DNA of 64,000 nt, from positions 1 to 64,000 of the forward strand of contig CADAGO010000010.1 of NCBI GenBank assembly GCA_902787555.1, in the 5' to 3' direction. The stretch comes from an uncultured Bacteroidales bacterium (GTDB lineage: Bacteria > Bacteroidota > Bacteroidia > Bacteroidales > Bacteroidaceae). The notes under the pieces are model-generated. The model saw only the letters and a list, made by a program, of their open reading frames with translations, ran no database searches and was not told the origin of the DNA. The position numbers were made by a program, and so were the translations under genes. Below, piece after piece: positions 57,485-64,000 of the stretch; the stretch's first letter is position 1; every line of letters begins with the position of its first letter.

Positions 57485-59056
57485 TTACTCCTTCTTGTTG
57501 GCGAGGTAGGTCTCCTTTAAAAACTCCACGCATGCTTCATGTTCGTTCGGAATGATACCGTCGAGAATGGCTTCCTTCATGGCATCCTTCAAGATACCGA
57601 CTTCGCGACTGGGCTGCAGGCCGAACATCTGCATGATTTCCTCACCATCTACTGCAAACTTCATGTTGCGGATACGATCTTTCTCCTCGATAGCAATAAG
57701 TTTTTCCTTCACCAGCGCAAAATTCTGACGGAACTGACGTTTCCGCTCCTCGTTTTTCGAAGTGATATCTGCATTGCACAGAAGCATCAGGTCGTCGATA
57801 TCGTCACCTGCTTCAAACAATAGACGGCGTACTGCAGAGTCGGTCACTTCATCGTCGGCAATAGCGATAGGCCGCATGTGCAGTCCCACGAGTTTCTCCA
57901 CATATTTCATCTTCTCGTTCATTGGCAACTTCATCCTGCGGAATATCTGCGGCACCATTTTTTCCCCAATATAGTTGTGATTGTGGAATGTCCATCCTAA
58001 CGTGTTGTCCCACTTCTTGCTCTTTGGCTTGCCAATATCGTGAAGGATGGCTGCCCAGCGAAGCCATAGTGCCTTTTCAGAGTCTCTCTCTCTGGTGTTC
58101 TTCGCTACATTATCCAGCACCTCCAATGTGTGATAGAAATTGTCCTTGTGGGCACGCCCGTTTCTGCTTTCAATACCTTGAAGCGCATACAGTTCTGGGA
58201 AGATAATCTCCAAAAGTCCGCAGCGTTCCAGGTCGATGAAACCCTTTGATGGAATAGGCGAGAGGATGATTTTGTTCAGTTCCTCTGCAATTCGCTCACC
58301 CGATATGATTTTGATGCGCTCTTTGTTTCGCTCTAACGCATCGAAAGTCTCGTCTTCGATGTAGAAATTCAGTTGGGTAGCAAAGCGTATGCAACGCATC
58401 ATGCGTAGCGGATCGTCGCTGAAGGTGATGTCAGGGTCGAGAGGGGTGGCTATGATACCGTCCTCCAGGTCATATAGTCCGTCGAACGGGTCGACCAACT
58501 CACCAAACCTGTCTTTGTTCAGACACAGCGCCATTGCATTGATGGTGAAATCCCGTCGGTTCTGATCATCCTCTAAGGTGCCGTCCTCCACCACCGGCTT
58601 TCTCGAATCGTGGCTATAACTCTCCTTCCTCGCGCCTACGAATTCAATCTCAAGAACCCCTCTCTCATCTCCCCCAAGGGGAGATGATTTGTACACCCCT
58701 CCTTGGGAGGGGGCGGGGGAGGTTCTTACTTTTATTTGCGCTGTCCCAAAGTTCTTGAATACTGACAAATGAGCACCTTTCCCCAGTTTCCGCTTCACCG
58801 CCTCAGCCATCATGCAGCCTATCGGTCCTCTTTCCTGCAATCTCTCGTCTGCACTCCTACACTCCTGCACTCCTGCTTCTCCTTTCTTCACCACTACAAC
58901 ATCAATATCATTGCTTGGCCTTTCCAGGAACAAATCCCTCACATATCCCCCAATGACATAACACTCCAGTCCGAGTTCGTCAGCCGCCTCAGATATCAAA
59001 TGAAATATATGTTTGTCGAGTGCTTGCTTCAGCTCTTCATCCGTCAGTAATTTCAT
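57485..59056 (-). CDS. cca: CCA tRNA nucleotidyltransferase with HD domain and two repeat-derived insertions
   Basis: The 523-residue enzyme adds or repairs the CCA end of tRNAs. Its head domain shows YVIGGYVRDLFL and NDIDVVVV (catalytic Asp pair), RRDFTINAMAL and DDPLRMMRCIRFATQL; the C-terminal part has an HD motif (WAAILHDIGKPKSKKW). Compared with the usual sequence (IDVVVV...AVKRKLGKGAHLSVFKNFGT AQ...LEIEFVGARKESYSHDSR) it has two inserts in the head domain: residues about 58-80 (GEAGVQECRSADERLQERG) and 110-134 (RTSPAPSQGG, SSPLGGDERG). Both are translated DNA repeats found elsewhere in the window. The enzyme is normally essential, so the inserts are presumably tolerated in surface loops. 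Confidence 0.95.
   Translation of the reverse strand: MKLLTDEELKQALDKHIFHLISEAADELGLECYVIGGYVRDLFLERPSNDIDVVVVKKGEAGVQECRSADERLQERGPIGCMMAEAVKRKLGKGAHLSVFKNFGTAQIKVRTSPAPSQGGVYKSSPLGGDERGVLEIEFVGARKESYSHDSRKPVVEDGTLEDDQNRRDFTINAMALCLNKDRFGELVDPFDGLYDLEDGIIATPLDPDITFSDDPLRMMRCIRFATQLNFYIEDETFDALERNKERIKIISGERIAEELNKIILSPIPSKGFIDLERCGLLEIIFPELYALQGIESRNGRAHKDNFYHTLEVLDNVAKNTRERDSEKALWLRWAAILHDIGKPKSKKWDNTLGWTFHNHNYIGEKMVPQIFRRMKLPMNEKMKYVEKLVGLHMRPIAIADDEVTDSAVRRLLFEAGDDIDDLMLLCNADITSKNEERKRQFRQNFALVKEKLIAIEEKDRIRNMKFAVDGEEIMQMFGLQPSREVGILKDAMKEAILDGIIPNEHEACVEFLKETYLANKKE
58655..58729. repeat. In-frame GC-rich palindromic repeat in cca
   Basis: CCCCTCTCTCATCTCCCC...GGGGAGATGA and CCCCTCC-TTGG-GAGGGGGCGGGGGAGG form hairpins. 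The sequence cccctccttgggagggggcg is shared in inverted form with 14423-14446. Length 75 bp, a multiple of three. Confidence 0.88.
58845..58879 (-). repeat. In-frame copy of the 35-bp repeat shared with the VirE-type gene
   Basis: The minus strand reads gcaggagtgcag then gagtgtaggagtgcagacga, matching 17733-17767 with about 3 mismatches in 35. Confidence 0.85.
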
Positions 59057-59075
59057 ATCTGTACAATTGCAACTG

Positions 59076-59083
59076 CAAAGGTA
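59076..59083 (-). promoter_or_regulatory. Promoter of cca (and possibly the symporter)
   Basis: Minus-strand TACCTTTG lies 20 bp upstream of the cca start at 59056. Confidence 0.65.
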
Positions 59084-59125
59084 TGAAAAAAACTTTGCAT
59101 GAAGAAATTTTCTGACGAAAAGTTG

Positions 59126-59701
59126 CTATGGACGCCAGAATCCGTGCTTCTTCTCTGCGCAGATGAAAATATAAACTGTTAAGACAAGCATAGCAACGAA
59201 CACAATCAGTAAGCCAATTGTCCATACGGCTCTTTTCCTCGTGCCCTCCTTCTCGAACGCTGCGAAATAGGTGAGGTAGCGGTCGTGTTTCCAAGCAAAT
59301 AAATATTGTAACAGCATGACACCACCCCAAATCAAAATGAGATTTAGTGCGAGATTACTGAAAAACCATTCTCTGATGCTTCCACCCAGATAGTACTCCA
59401 GAATGCTGATACATAGTAGAAAAGGAAGTGCCGTCACAAGTGAGAAGAAACCATTTACAAAATACATAAAGTGGCCGCTTTCTGGGTTGTGGTATTGCTT
59501 ATGCGCTGTTTCTTTGATAGAGTCAAACGTGATTCCTTCTCTCTCATTACGCCTTTTTATAGCAGGAATGCAATTCAGAATGGAATAGAACACCCGCTCG
59601 ATTGGATATATGATTGGGTCGATGATGTAGCAACTGATAACAAAGTGAATGCTATATGCCGCATAGTATATCCTGTTCCAGAATTCTATGATTTTTTTCA
59701 T
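59126..59701 (-). CDS. Membrane protein of unknown function
   Basis: The 191-residue protein has an N-terminal amphipathic/hydrophobic stretch (about 12-32) and three clear membrane helices: GFFSLVTALPFLLCISILEY (about 84-103), LALNLILIWGGVMLLQYLF (about 117-135) and IGLLIVFVAMLVLTVYIFIC (about 162-181). Between them is a loop with YHNPESGHFMYFVN. It recalls small Bacteroidetes inner-membrane proteins of the DUF3667 type, but I am not sure. It has its own promoter box 32 bp upstream. Confidence 0.75.
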   Translation of the reverse strand: MKKIIEFWNRIYYAAYSIHFVISCYIIDPIIYPIERVFYSILNCIPAIKRRNEREGITFDSIKETAHKQYHNPESGHFMYFVNGFFSLVTALPFLLCISILEYYLGGSIREWFFSNLALNLILIWGGVMLLQYLFAWKHDRYLTYFAAFEKEGTRKRAVWTIGLLIVFVAMLVLTVYIFICAEKKHGFWRP

Positions 59702-59732
59702 GTAAATGTCTTCTTTTTGCTAATTGATGCTG

Positions 59733-59740
59733 CAAAGTTA
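59733..59740 (-). promoter_or_regulatory. Promoter of the 59126 membrane-protein gene
   Basis: Minus-strand TAACTTTG matches TAnnTTTG and lies 32 bp upstream of the start at 59701. Confidence 0.6.
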
Positions 59741-59820
59741 CGAATTTTCGGCAATTAGTGCAAATACTATGCGTTTTTCTGCAAATACTATGCGTTTTTC
59801 TCAAGAACACCAATCATTAT

Positions 59821-59851
59821 TTTGTCAGCTCATTTTTTTGTTGTATCTTTG
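59821..59851 (+). promoter_or_regulatory. Strong-looking promoter before a possible small gene
   Basis: TTTG at 59821-59824, 19-bp spacer, TATCTTTG at 59844-59851: a full -33/-7 match on the plus strand. No large gene follows; the next plus-strand frame with a ribosome-binding site is the short one at 59946. Confidence 0.7.
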
Positions 59852-59945
59852 CATAAGGAAAATATAAGGAGCCACAAGGCTCATAAGCCGCCTAAAACTT
59901 TTTGCTATGTGACACTCATTCCCAACTCCCAAACACAAGGAAGAA

Positions 59946-60062
59946 ATGTTGGAAAACACTAAGACAACTCTAAGTCAACTCTATACCAACTCTATGTCAA
60001 CTCTATGGTACCGAAGGGGTACCGAGCATGTACCGCATACTTACCTCAAGGTTACCGCATAG
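59946..60062 (+). CDS. Possible 38-residue small protein with internal repeats
   Basis: ACAAGGAAGAA precedes an ATG that opens MLENTKTTLSQLYTNSMSTL, then WYRRGTEHVPHTYLKVTA and TAG. The DNA is made of repeated ctcta(a/t)gtcaa/ctataccaa units, so the peptide has a repeated T-L-S-Q-L-Y-type pattern and a basic C-terminus. A full promoter lies 95 bp upstream, with a possible leader hairpin (GGAGCC...GGCTC, 59868-59882). Downstream plus-strand sequence enters the thioesterase gene on the other strand. It may be a real small gene, or a transcribed spacer repeat or small RNA. Confidence 0.4.
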   Translation: MLENTKTTLSQLYTNSMSTLWYRRGTEHVPHTYLKVTA

Positions 60063-60142
60063 GTTTCTCTTGTCTTTCTCTTGTTCCCCTCTGGTTCCTT
60101 TCTATGCTTTCCCTATGCTTTCTCATTAACGTAGGGGTTCGT

Positions 60143-60544
60143 TCAGGCTTTAATGGCTGCCGATTTCCTGTATCCGAGACCTGTGACGTGACAGATAAGT
60201 TGACCTTCTTGGTTTGTGACTCGAACTTCGACGGATGGTATCTTATGGTGGTTGGCTACGTGAACTGCTTCGGCTCGTAGGTGGTCGCCTTCGTGGGCAC
60301 TCGAAACATACATAATGCTGTTGCTGATGCCGAAGGTGAGTTGACCGTTATAGTTCATCAAGGCCGCGATCGCGAGGTCGGCAAGCGTAAACAAAGCTCC
60401 TCCTTGACATACGTTACCTCCATTGAGGTGTTCTGCTGTCACAGTCATTTCTGCTACTGCTTGATGTTCGCCCACTTCTGTAATCCTGCACCCAGCGTTG
60501 GCGGCGAAGCGGTCTGTCTGATTCAGTAATTCCTTTATGTTCAT
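60143..60544 (-). CDS. Hotdog-fold thioesterase (PaaI-like)
   Basis: The start at 60544 (MNIKELLNQTDRFAANAGCR) is preferred because the promoter box at 60577-60584 lies within the longer frame. The 133-residue protein has the hotdog signature HLNGGNVCQGGALFTLADLA near residues 48-67, with the conserved Asp/Asn pattern of PaaI/YbgC-type thioesterases (GxxxQGGxxxxLAD). It would hydrolyse acyl- or aryl-CoA thioesters. Monocistronic. Substrate unknown. Confidence 0.9.
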   Translation of the reverse strand: MNIKELLNQTDRFAANAGCRITEVGEHQAVAEMTVTAEHLNGGNVCQGGALFTLADLAIAALMNYNGQLTFGISNSIMYVSSAHEGDHLRAEAVHVANHHKIPSVEVRVTNQEGQLICHVTGLGYRKSAAIKA

Positions 60545-60576
60545 GTCTGTCGTGTTGGAAAATGTGAAAATCTTCG

Positions 60577-60584
60577 GCAAAGGT
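60577..60584 (-). promoter_or_regulatory. Promoter of the thioesterase gene
   Basis: Minus-strand TACCTTTG, 33 bp upstream of the start at 60544. It decides against the longer frame opening at 60580. Confidence 0.65.
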
Positions 60585-60677
60585 AGTAAATATTTTACAA
60601 TTGACGACTTTGAACTAAAGTTTCACAAAGCAAAAGTCAAAATTATGATGTAAAAAGGGTGTGTTTTGTATGAAACA

Positions 60678-60709
60678 TTTGGCTATATTATAAATAATGT
60701 GTAAATTCG
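60678..60709 (+). promoter_or_regulatory. Possible promoter of the GH105-sppA-lpxK run
   Basis: TTTG at 60678-60681, 20-bp spacer, TAAATTCG at 60702-60709 (7 of 8 consensus positions counting free ones). It lies 42 bp before the start at 60751. Confidence 0.45.
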
Positions 60710-60750
60710 CAGCGAAAAGTATAATTGATTATTTTTAGAAAATGAGAGTT

Positions 60751-61863
60751 ATGAAAAAATATTTGTTTTTAGCTGTAGTTTTTTCAGCAGTGAGTGCGTC
60801 ATATGGTCAAACCAAGGTCGAGGTGATGGAGATGATTGAGAAAGTGAACGACCATTGGCAGGCAACTCGTACCTCGCAATGCAGGGGATTTTGGGACAAC
60901 GCAGCCTATTTCACAGGCAATCAGGCAGTGTATGAGTTGACGAAAAAGAAGGAGTATCTGGATTATGCCTTAGCGTGGGCGGAATATAATCATTGGAAAG
61001 GTGCTACTCAGACGGATAAATCGAAATGGGAATATGCAACTTATGGTGAGGATATGAACCATGTACTCTTTGCCGACTGGCAGATTTGCTTTCAGGTGTA
61101 TATCGACTTGTATAAGTTGGAACGTCGGGCCGAACGGTTGCAGCGTACACTGGAAGTGATGATGTATCAGGCAAAATCAGACAAGGCTGATTACTGGTGG
61201 TGGTCGGATGCATTGTATATGGGACTCCCTATCTTCTCGAAGCTCTATACAGTGACCCACAACGAACGACTGCTGGATAAGCAGTATGAGTGTTTCAAGT
61301 GGACTGACGACTTGCTTTGGGACAAGGACCAGCATCTGTATTATAGAGACGGCAAGTATGTGTGGCCAAAGGTGAAGACAGCTTGCGACGGAGGCAAGAG
61401 TTTTTGGGCACGAGGCGACGGATGGGTGTTGGCAGGACTGGCCAAGGTGCTGCAGGACTTGCCTAAAGACAGTAAATACAGTTCCTTCTACGTGCAGCGA
61501 TTCCAACAACTAGCCAAAGCGGTGGCTGACTGCCAACAGCCTGAAGGGTATTGGACACGTTCGATGCTTTGTGAGGCAGATGCACCAGGTTATGAAACCA
61601 GCGGAACAGCGTTCTTTACTTATGGAATGCTGTGGGGCGTGAACAACGGTCTGCTCAATGCAAATGAGTTTAAGCCTGTAATAGATAAGTCGTGGAAGTA
61701 TCTCACCACGATTGCGCTTCAGTCGGACGGAGGAATAGGCTATGTGCAGCCAATTGGCGAAAAGCCCGATCCAACCCGCATCGCAGATGCAAAGTCGCAA
61801 CATCCATTTGGAACAGGAGCTTGGCTCTTGGCAGCTTGTGAATATTATAAATCATTAAAATAG
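60751..61863 (+). CDS. Secreted GH105/GH88-type unsaturated uronyl hydrolase
   Basis: The ATG at 60751 follows GAGAG and opens a signal peptide (MKKYLFLAVVFSAVSASYGQ); an ATG 9 bp earlier is also in frame. The 370-residue protein is an (alpha/alpha)6 barrel with WWWSDALYMGLPIFSKLY (catalytic Asp), FWARGDGWVLAGLAKVL and SGTAFFTYGMLWGVNNG, characteristic of YteR-like unsaturated rhamnogalacturonyl hydrolases. It would remove the unsaturated galacturonic acid left by rhamnogalacturonan lyases, releasing rhamnose-containing products, which links it to the rhamnose operon in this window. It is 8 bp upstream of sppA. Confidence 0.92.
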   Translation: MKKYLFLAVVFSAVSASYGQTKVEVMEMIEKVNDHWQATRTSQCRGFWDNAAYFTGNQAVYELTKKKEYLDYALAWAEYNHWKGATQTDKSKWEYATYGEDMNHVLFADWQICFQVYIDLYKLERRAERLQRTLEVMMYQAKSDKADYWWWSDALYMGLPIFSKLYTVTHNERLLDKQYECFKWTDDLLWDKDQHLYYRDGKYVWPKVKTACDGGKSFWARGDGWVLAGLAKVLQDLPKDSKYSSFYVQRFQQLAKAVADCQQPEGYWTRSMLCEADAPGYETSGTAFFTYGMLWGVNNGLLNANEFKPVIDKSWKYLTTIALQSDGGIGYVQPIGEKPDPTRIADAKSQHPFGTGAWLLAACEYYKSLK

Positions 61864-61870
61864 TAGAACG

Positions 61871-63664
61871 ATGAAAGATTTTTTAAAGTACACATTAGCC
61901 ACAATCGTTGGCATTCTTCTCTTAGCCCTTATCGTGGGTATATTCTCGCTGTTGACATTAACAGGCCTGGCATCAATGTCATCTGTTTCTGAACCTATCC
62001 AGAGCAACTCTGTGATGGTGATCGACTTGGACGGAATGCTGGACGAGCGTTCGGTGGACAATCCGTTTGCTGAATTTATGGGAAGCGGAAACGAAAGTCT
62101 GGGTCTGAACGACCTGCTGACTTCTATCAAGAGCGCAAAGGAGAATGATGACATCAAGGGTATATTTATCAAAGTGGGTAGTTTCTCAGGTGGTACTCCT
62201 GCTACGTTACAGGAACTGCGTGATGCGCTGGTTGACTTTAAGAAGAGCAAAAAGTTTATTGCATCATATGGCGACAACTATGGACAGGGTGCTTATTACC
62301 TGTGTAGTGTGGCAGACTCTTTGCTGATTAATCCAGAAGGTATGGTGGAATTGGCCGGTATGTCACTTTCGACCATGTACTATAAGAACCTTATGGCTAA
62401 GGTGGGCGTGAAGGCTCAGGTGTTCAAAGTGGGTACCTATAAATCTGCAGTAGAACCGTATCTCCTTGATGATATGAGTGAGCCTAACCGTGAGCAACTG
62501 ACAGTACTGACTGACGAAATCTGGGACGAGATGTTGGAAGACATCAGTAAGTCGAGAAAGCTGTCGAAAGAGAACTTGGATGCATTGGTGGATAGTGGTT
62601 TGGTATTCAAGGACGCAAAGTACTACGTGAAGAACAAGATCGTGGACAAGCTGGTGTTCTCGGATGGTGTTGAAGCTGTGGTGAAGAATATGATGAAGAA
62701 CGACAAGAACAAGGATGGCGAGTATTTTGAGACCAAGTTCGCGAACGTGGCTAATTCAGCCAACAATGCTCCAAAGAGCATGAGCGGTGATATCGTAGCA
62801 GTTTACTATGCTACAGGTGACATCGTGCAGGATGAGTCTCCTACTTCATTCGGTTCAGATGAGCAGATTGTAGGTAGTAAGGTGGTGAAAGACCTGAAGA
62901 AGCTGGCTGACGACGATGATATAAAGGCAGTTGTGCTTCGTGTGAACTCGCCAGGTGGTAGTGCTTACGCATCAGAGCAAATCTGGCATCAGGTGATGAA
63001 CATCAAATCGAAGAAACCAATCGTAGTGTCGATGGGTGGATATGCAGCCAGTGGTGGTTACTACATCTCTTGTGCAGCAGATTGGATTGTTGCAGAACCA
63101 ACAACGCTCACAGGTTCAATCGGTATCTTTGGTATGTTCCCAGATGCAAGCGAACTGATGAACGACAAACTTGGACTGAATGTGGCAACAGTGAAGACGA
63201 ATGAATTTGCAGACATAGGCGGCTACTATCGCCCATTCAACGAGAAAGAAAGTGCATTGCTGCAGGGTTATATCAATCGTGGTTACGAACTATTCACCAA
63301 GCGTTGTGCTGACGGACGTGGATTGTCACAGGATTCTATTAAGGTGATTGGTGAAGGACGCGTGTGGACTGGAGTTCATGCCAAGAAGTTAGGATTGGTT
63401 GATCAGCTGGGTAGTCTTGAAGATGCTATTGCGGTAGCTAAGAAGAAGGCAAAGATTGAGGAATGCACCGTGAAGGACTATCCTGCCCAGAAGAGTTTCA
63501 TCGAGCAATTGATGGAAGATAAGGCCCCAGAAAACAGCATAGCAGAAACACAGTTGAAGCAAACGCTGGGCGACTTCTACGACATCTATCGTGAAGCAAA
63601 AACAATCCAAAGCAAGGATAGAATACAAGCTGCTTTGCCTTACAAACTGAAGTTTAATTTATAA
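61871..63664 (+). CDS. sppA: Signal peptide peptidase SppA, 67-kDa type
   Basis: The 597-residue membrane-bound serine protease has one N-terminal helix (about 8-35) and two tandem S49 domains. The catalytic lysine is in VGTYKSAVEP (Lys191), the serine in MGGYAASGGYYISCAADW (Ser394); VNSPGGSAYASEQIW and GEGRVWTGVHAKKLGLVDQL complete the signature. It degrades cleaved signal peptides in the membrane. It begins 8 bp after the GH105 gene and is followed by a hairpin and lpxK. Confidence 0.96.
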   Translation: MKDFLKYTLATIVGILLLALIVGIFSLLTLTGLASMSSVSEPIQSNSVMVIDLDGMLDERSVDNPFAEFMGSGNESLGLNDLLTSIKSAKENDDIKGIFIKVGSFSGGTPATLQELRDALVDFKKSKKFIASYGDNYGQGAYYLCSVADSLLINPEGMVELAGMSLSTMYYKNLMAKVGVKAQVFKVGTYKSAVEPYLLDDMSEPNREQLTVLTDEIWDEMLEDISKSRKLSKENLDALVDSGLVFKDAKYYVKNKIVDKLVFSDGVEAVVKNMMKNDKNKDGEYFETKFANVANSANNAPKSMSGDIVAVYYATGDIVQDESPTSFGSDEQIVGSKVVKDLKKLADDDDIKAVVLRVNSPGGSAYASEQIWHQVMNIKSKKPIVVSMGGYAASGGYYISCAADWIVAEPTTLTGSIGIFGMFPDASELMNDKLGLNVATVKTNEFADIGGYYRPFNEKESALLQGYINRGYELFTKRCADGRGLSQDSIKVIGEGRVWTGVHAKKLGLVDQLGSLEDAIAVAKKKAKIEECTVKDYPAQKSFIEQLMEDKAPENSIAETQLKQTLGDFYDIYREAKTIQSKDRIQAALPYKLKFNL

Positions 63665-63675
63665 TGCAACATACT

Positions 63676-63710
63676 ATTCCAGGCGTTCCACATGGCGGAG
63701 TGCCTGGAAT
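63676..63710 (+). terminator. Hairpin between sppA and lpxK
   Basis: ATTCCAGGC (63676-63684) pairs with GCCTGGAAT (63702-63710). No T tract follows, and lpxK begins 9 bp later, so it is at most a partial terminator or an mRNA-processing element. Confidence 0.5.
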
Positions 63711-63718
63711 AACTTGTT

Positions 63719-64000
63719 ATGTACAGTCTGTTACTACCATTAGCGTGGATATATGATGGGGTGACATCAGTGCGCAACTTCATGTATAATCATAGGATTC
63801 TGAAAACGAAGTCCTATGATTTACCAGTTATATGCGTAGGTAATCTGACTGTTGGAGGTACGGGAAAGACACCGCATACTGAATATCTGGTTCGCCTGCT
63901 TCAGCGTGAGGGGTATAAAGTGGCAGTTCTGAGTAGGGGATATAAGCGAAAAACACGAGGCTATGTGCTAGCTACAACAGCCTCGACTGCTGCTGATATA
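63719..64000 (+). CDS. lpxK: Tetraacyldisaccharide 4'-kinase, 5' part
   Basis: The frame from the ATG at 63719 gives 94 residues and runs out of the window. It reads MYSLLLPLAWIYDGVTSVRN, then YDLPVICVGNLTVGGTGKTP (the LpxK P-loop, about 45-64) and VAVLSRGYKRKTRGYV. LpxK phosphorylates the lipid A precursor at the 4' position on the cytoplasmic face of the inner membrane. The sppA-lpxK order is common in Bacteroidetes. The C-terminal about 270 residues lie outside the window. Confidence 0.95.
   Translation, partial: MYSLLLPLAWIYDGVTSVRNFMYNHRILKTKSYDLPVICVGNLTVGGTGKTPHTEYLVRLLQREGYKVAVLSRGYKRKTRGYVLATTASTAADI

Noticed and set aside
59950-60062. CRISPR-like array in the ctctatgtcaa repeats
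   Set aside because: Units are only 10-15 bp, degenerate and without spacers; no cas genes are nearby. The same holds for the A+T-rich units at 35208-35305.
60005-60280. 91-codon plus-strand frame downstream of the promoter at 59821
   Set aside because: It overlaps the thioesterase gene on the other strand for half its length and is a shadow; the 38-codon frame at 59946 fits the promoter and ribosome-binding site better.
1-64000. tRNA or rRNA genes
   Set aside because: No cloverleaf with a TTCGAATC-type T-arm and no rRNA signature was noticed by eye; a covariance-model scan was not possible.

Overview
The window looks like a chromosome segment of a Bacteroidales bacterium, most likely Prevotellaceae (Prevotella, Segatella or Xylanibacter type). 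The grounds are repeated TAnnTTTG -7 promoter boxes, a type IX secretion gene (porQ), a rhaKIPA-type rhamnose operon, a large alpha-2-macroglobulin, a dockerin-tailed GH43 enzyme, an HU/smalltalk/VirE/M15 cassette, and many A+T-rich spacer repeats of the kind 'aactaagcaattaacc'. I saw no rRNA, tRNA or CRISPR array.

Bases 1 to about 20,670 are an accessory island. It starts with an IS982-like transposase fragment fused to a 5'-truncated serine acetyltransferase. A putative toxin/antitoxin pair and a DUF4143-type ATPase follow. Next is a compact, A+T-rich six-gene operon on the minus strand (11564 down to 3895): radical SAM protein, ParB-like protein, small PD-(D/E)XK nuclease, SNF2 helicase, second ParB-like protein, and an 804-residue protein of unknown function. 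Its leader can form a 120-nt extended hairpin with a competing alternative fold. I cannot match this gene set to a named defence or modification system, and it is the best candidate for something undescribed. A DUF1016 nuclease and an HU/smalltalk/VirE/M15 cassette complete the island. A near-identical repeat of about 100 bp, containing a terminator, sits at both ends in inverted orientation (562-662 and 20565-20672), so the island is closed off by two inward-pointing terminators.

Bases 20,695-35,000 are carbohydrate metabolism on the minus strand: an S9 peptidase followed by rhaB-rhaA-permease-rhaD with overlapping starts, then a GH77 4-alpha-glucanotransferase, a secreted GH43 arabinanase-like enzyme with a dockerin, and an acyl-CoA synthetase. 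No rhamnose regulator or lactaldehyde reductase is present. About 1 kb of near-empty spacer follows, with a phage Rha-like gene remnant.

Bases 35,680-54,800 are core genes on the minus strand: an alpha-2-macroglobulin; the run meaB-porQ-cmk-ispH-topB-DUF45 metallopeptidase with 2-17 bp overlaps or gaps; a DUF349 protein; rsfS-ftsH-cdsA; and an outer-membrane-like protein. Bases 54,900-64,000 hold an orphan histidine kinase converging on a sodium symporter, a CCA-adding enzyme, a membrane protein, a possible 38-residue small protein, a hotdog thioesterase, and a plus-strand run of GH105 hydrolase, SppA protease and the start of lpxK.

A theme across the window is short palindromic or tandem repeats inserted in frame inside genes: HU protein, VirE-type protein, M15 peptidase, rhamnose permease, RhaB start and, twice, the CCA-adding enzyme. 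One 35-bp repeat occurs in both the VirE-type gene and the CCA-adding enzyme gene, about 41 kb apart. All identifications rest on reading the sequence and remembered family features; no database search was run.
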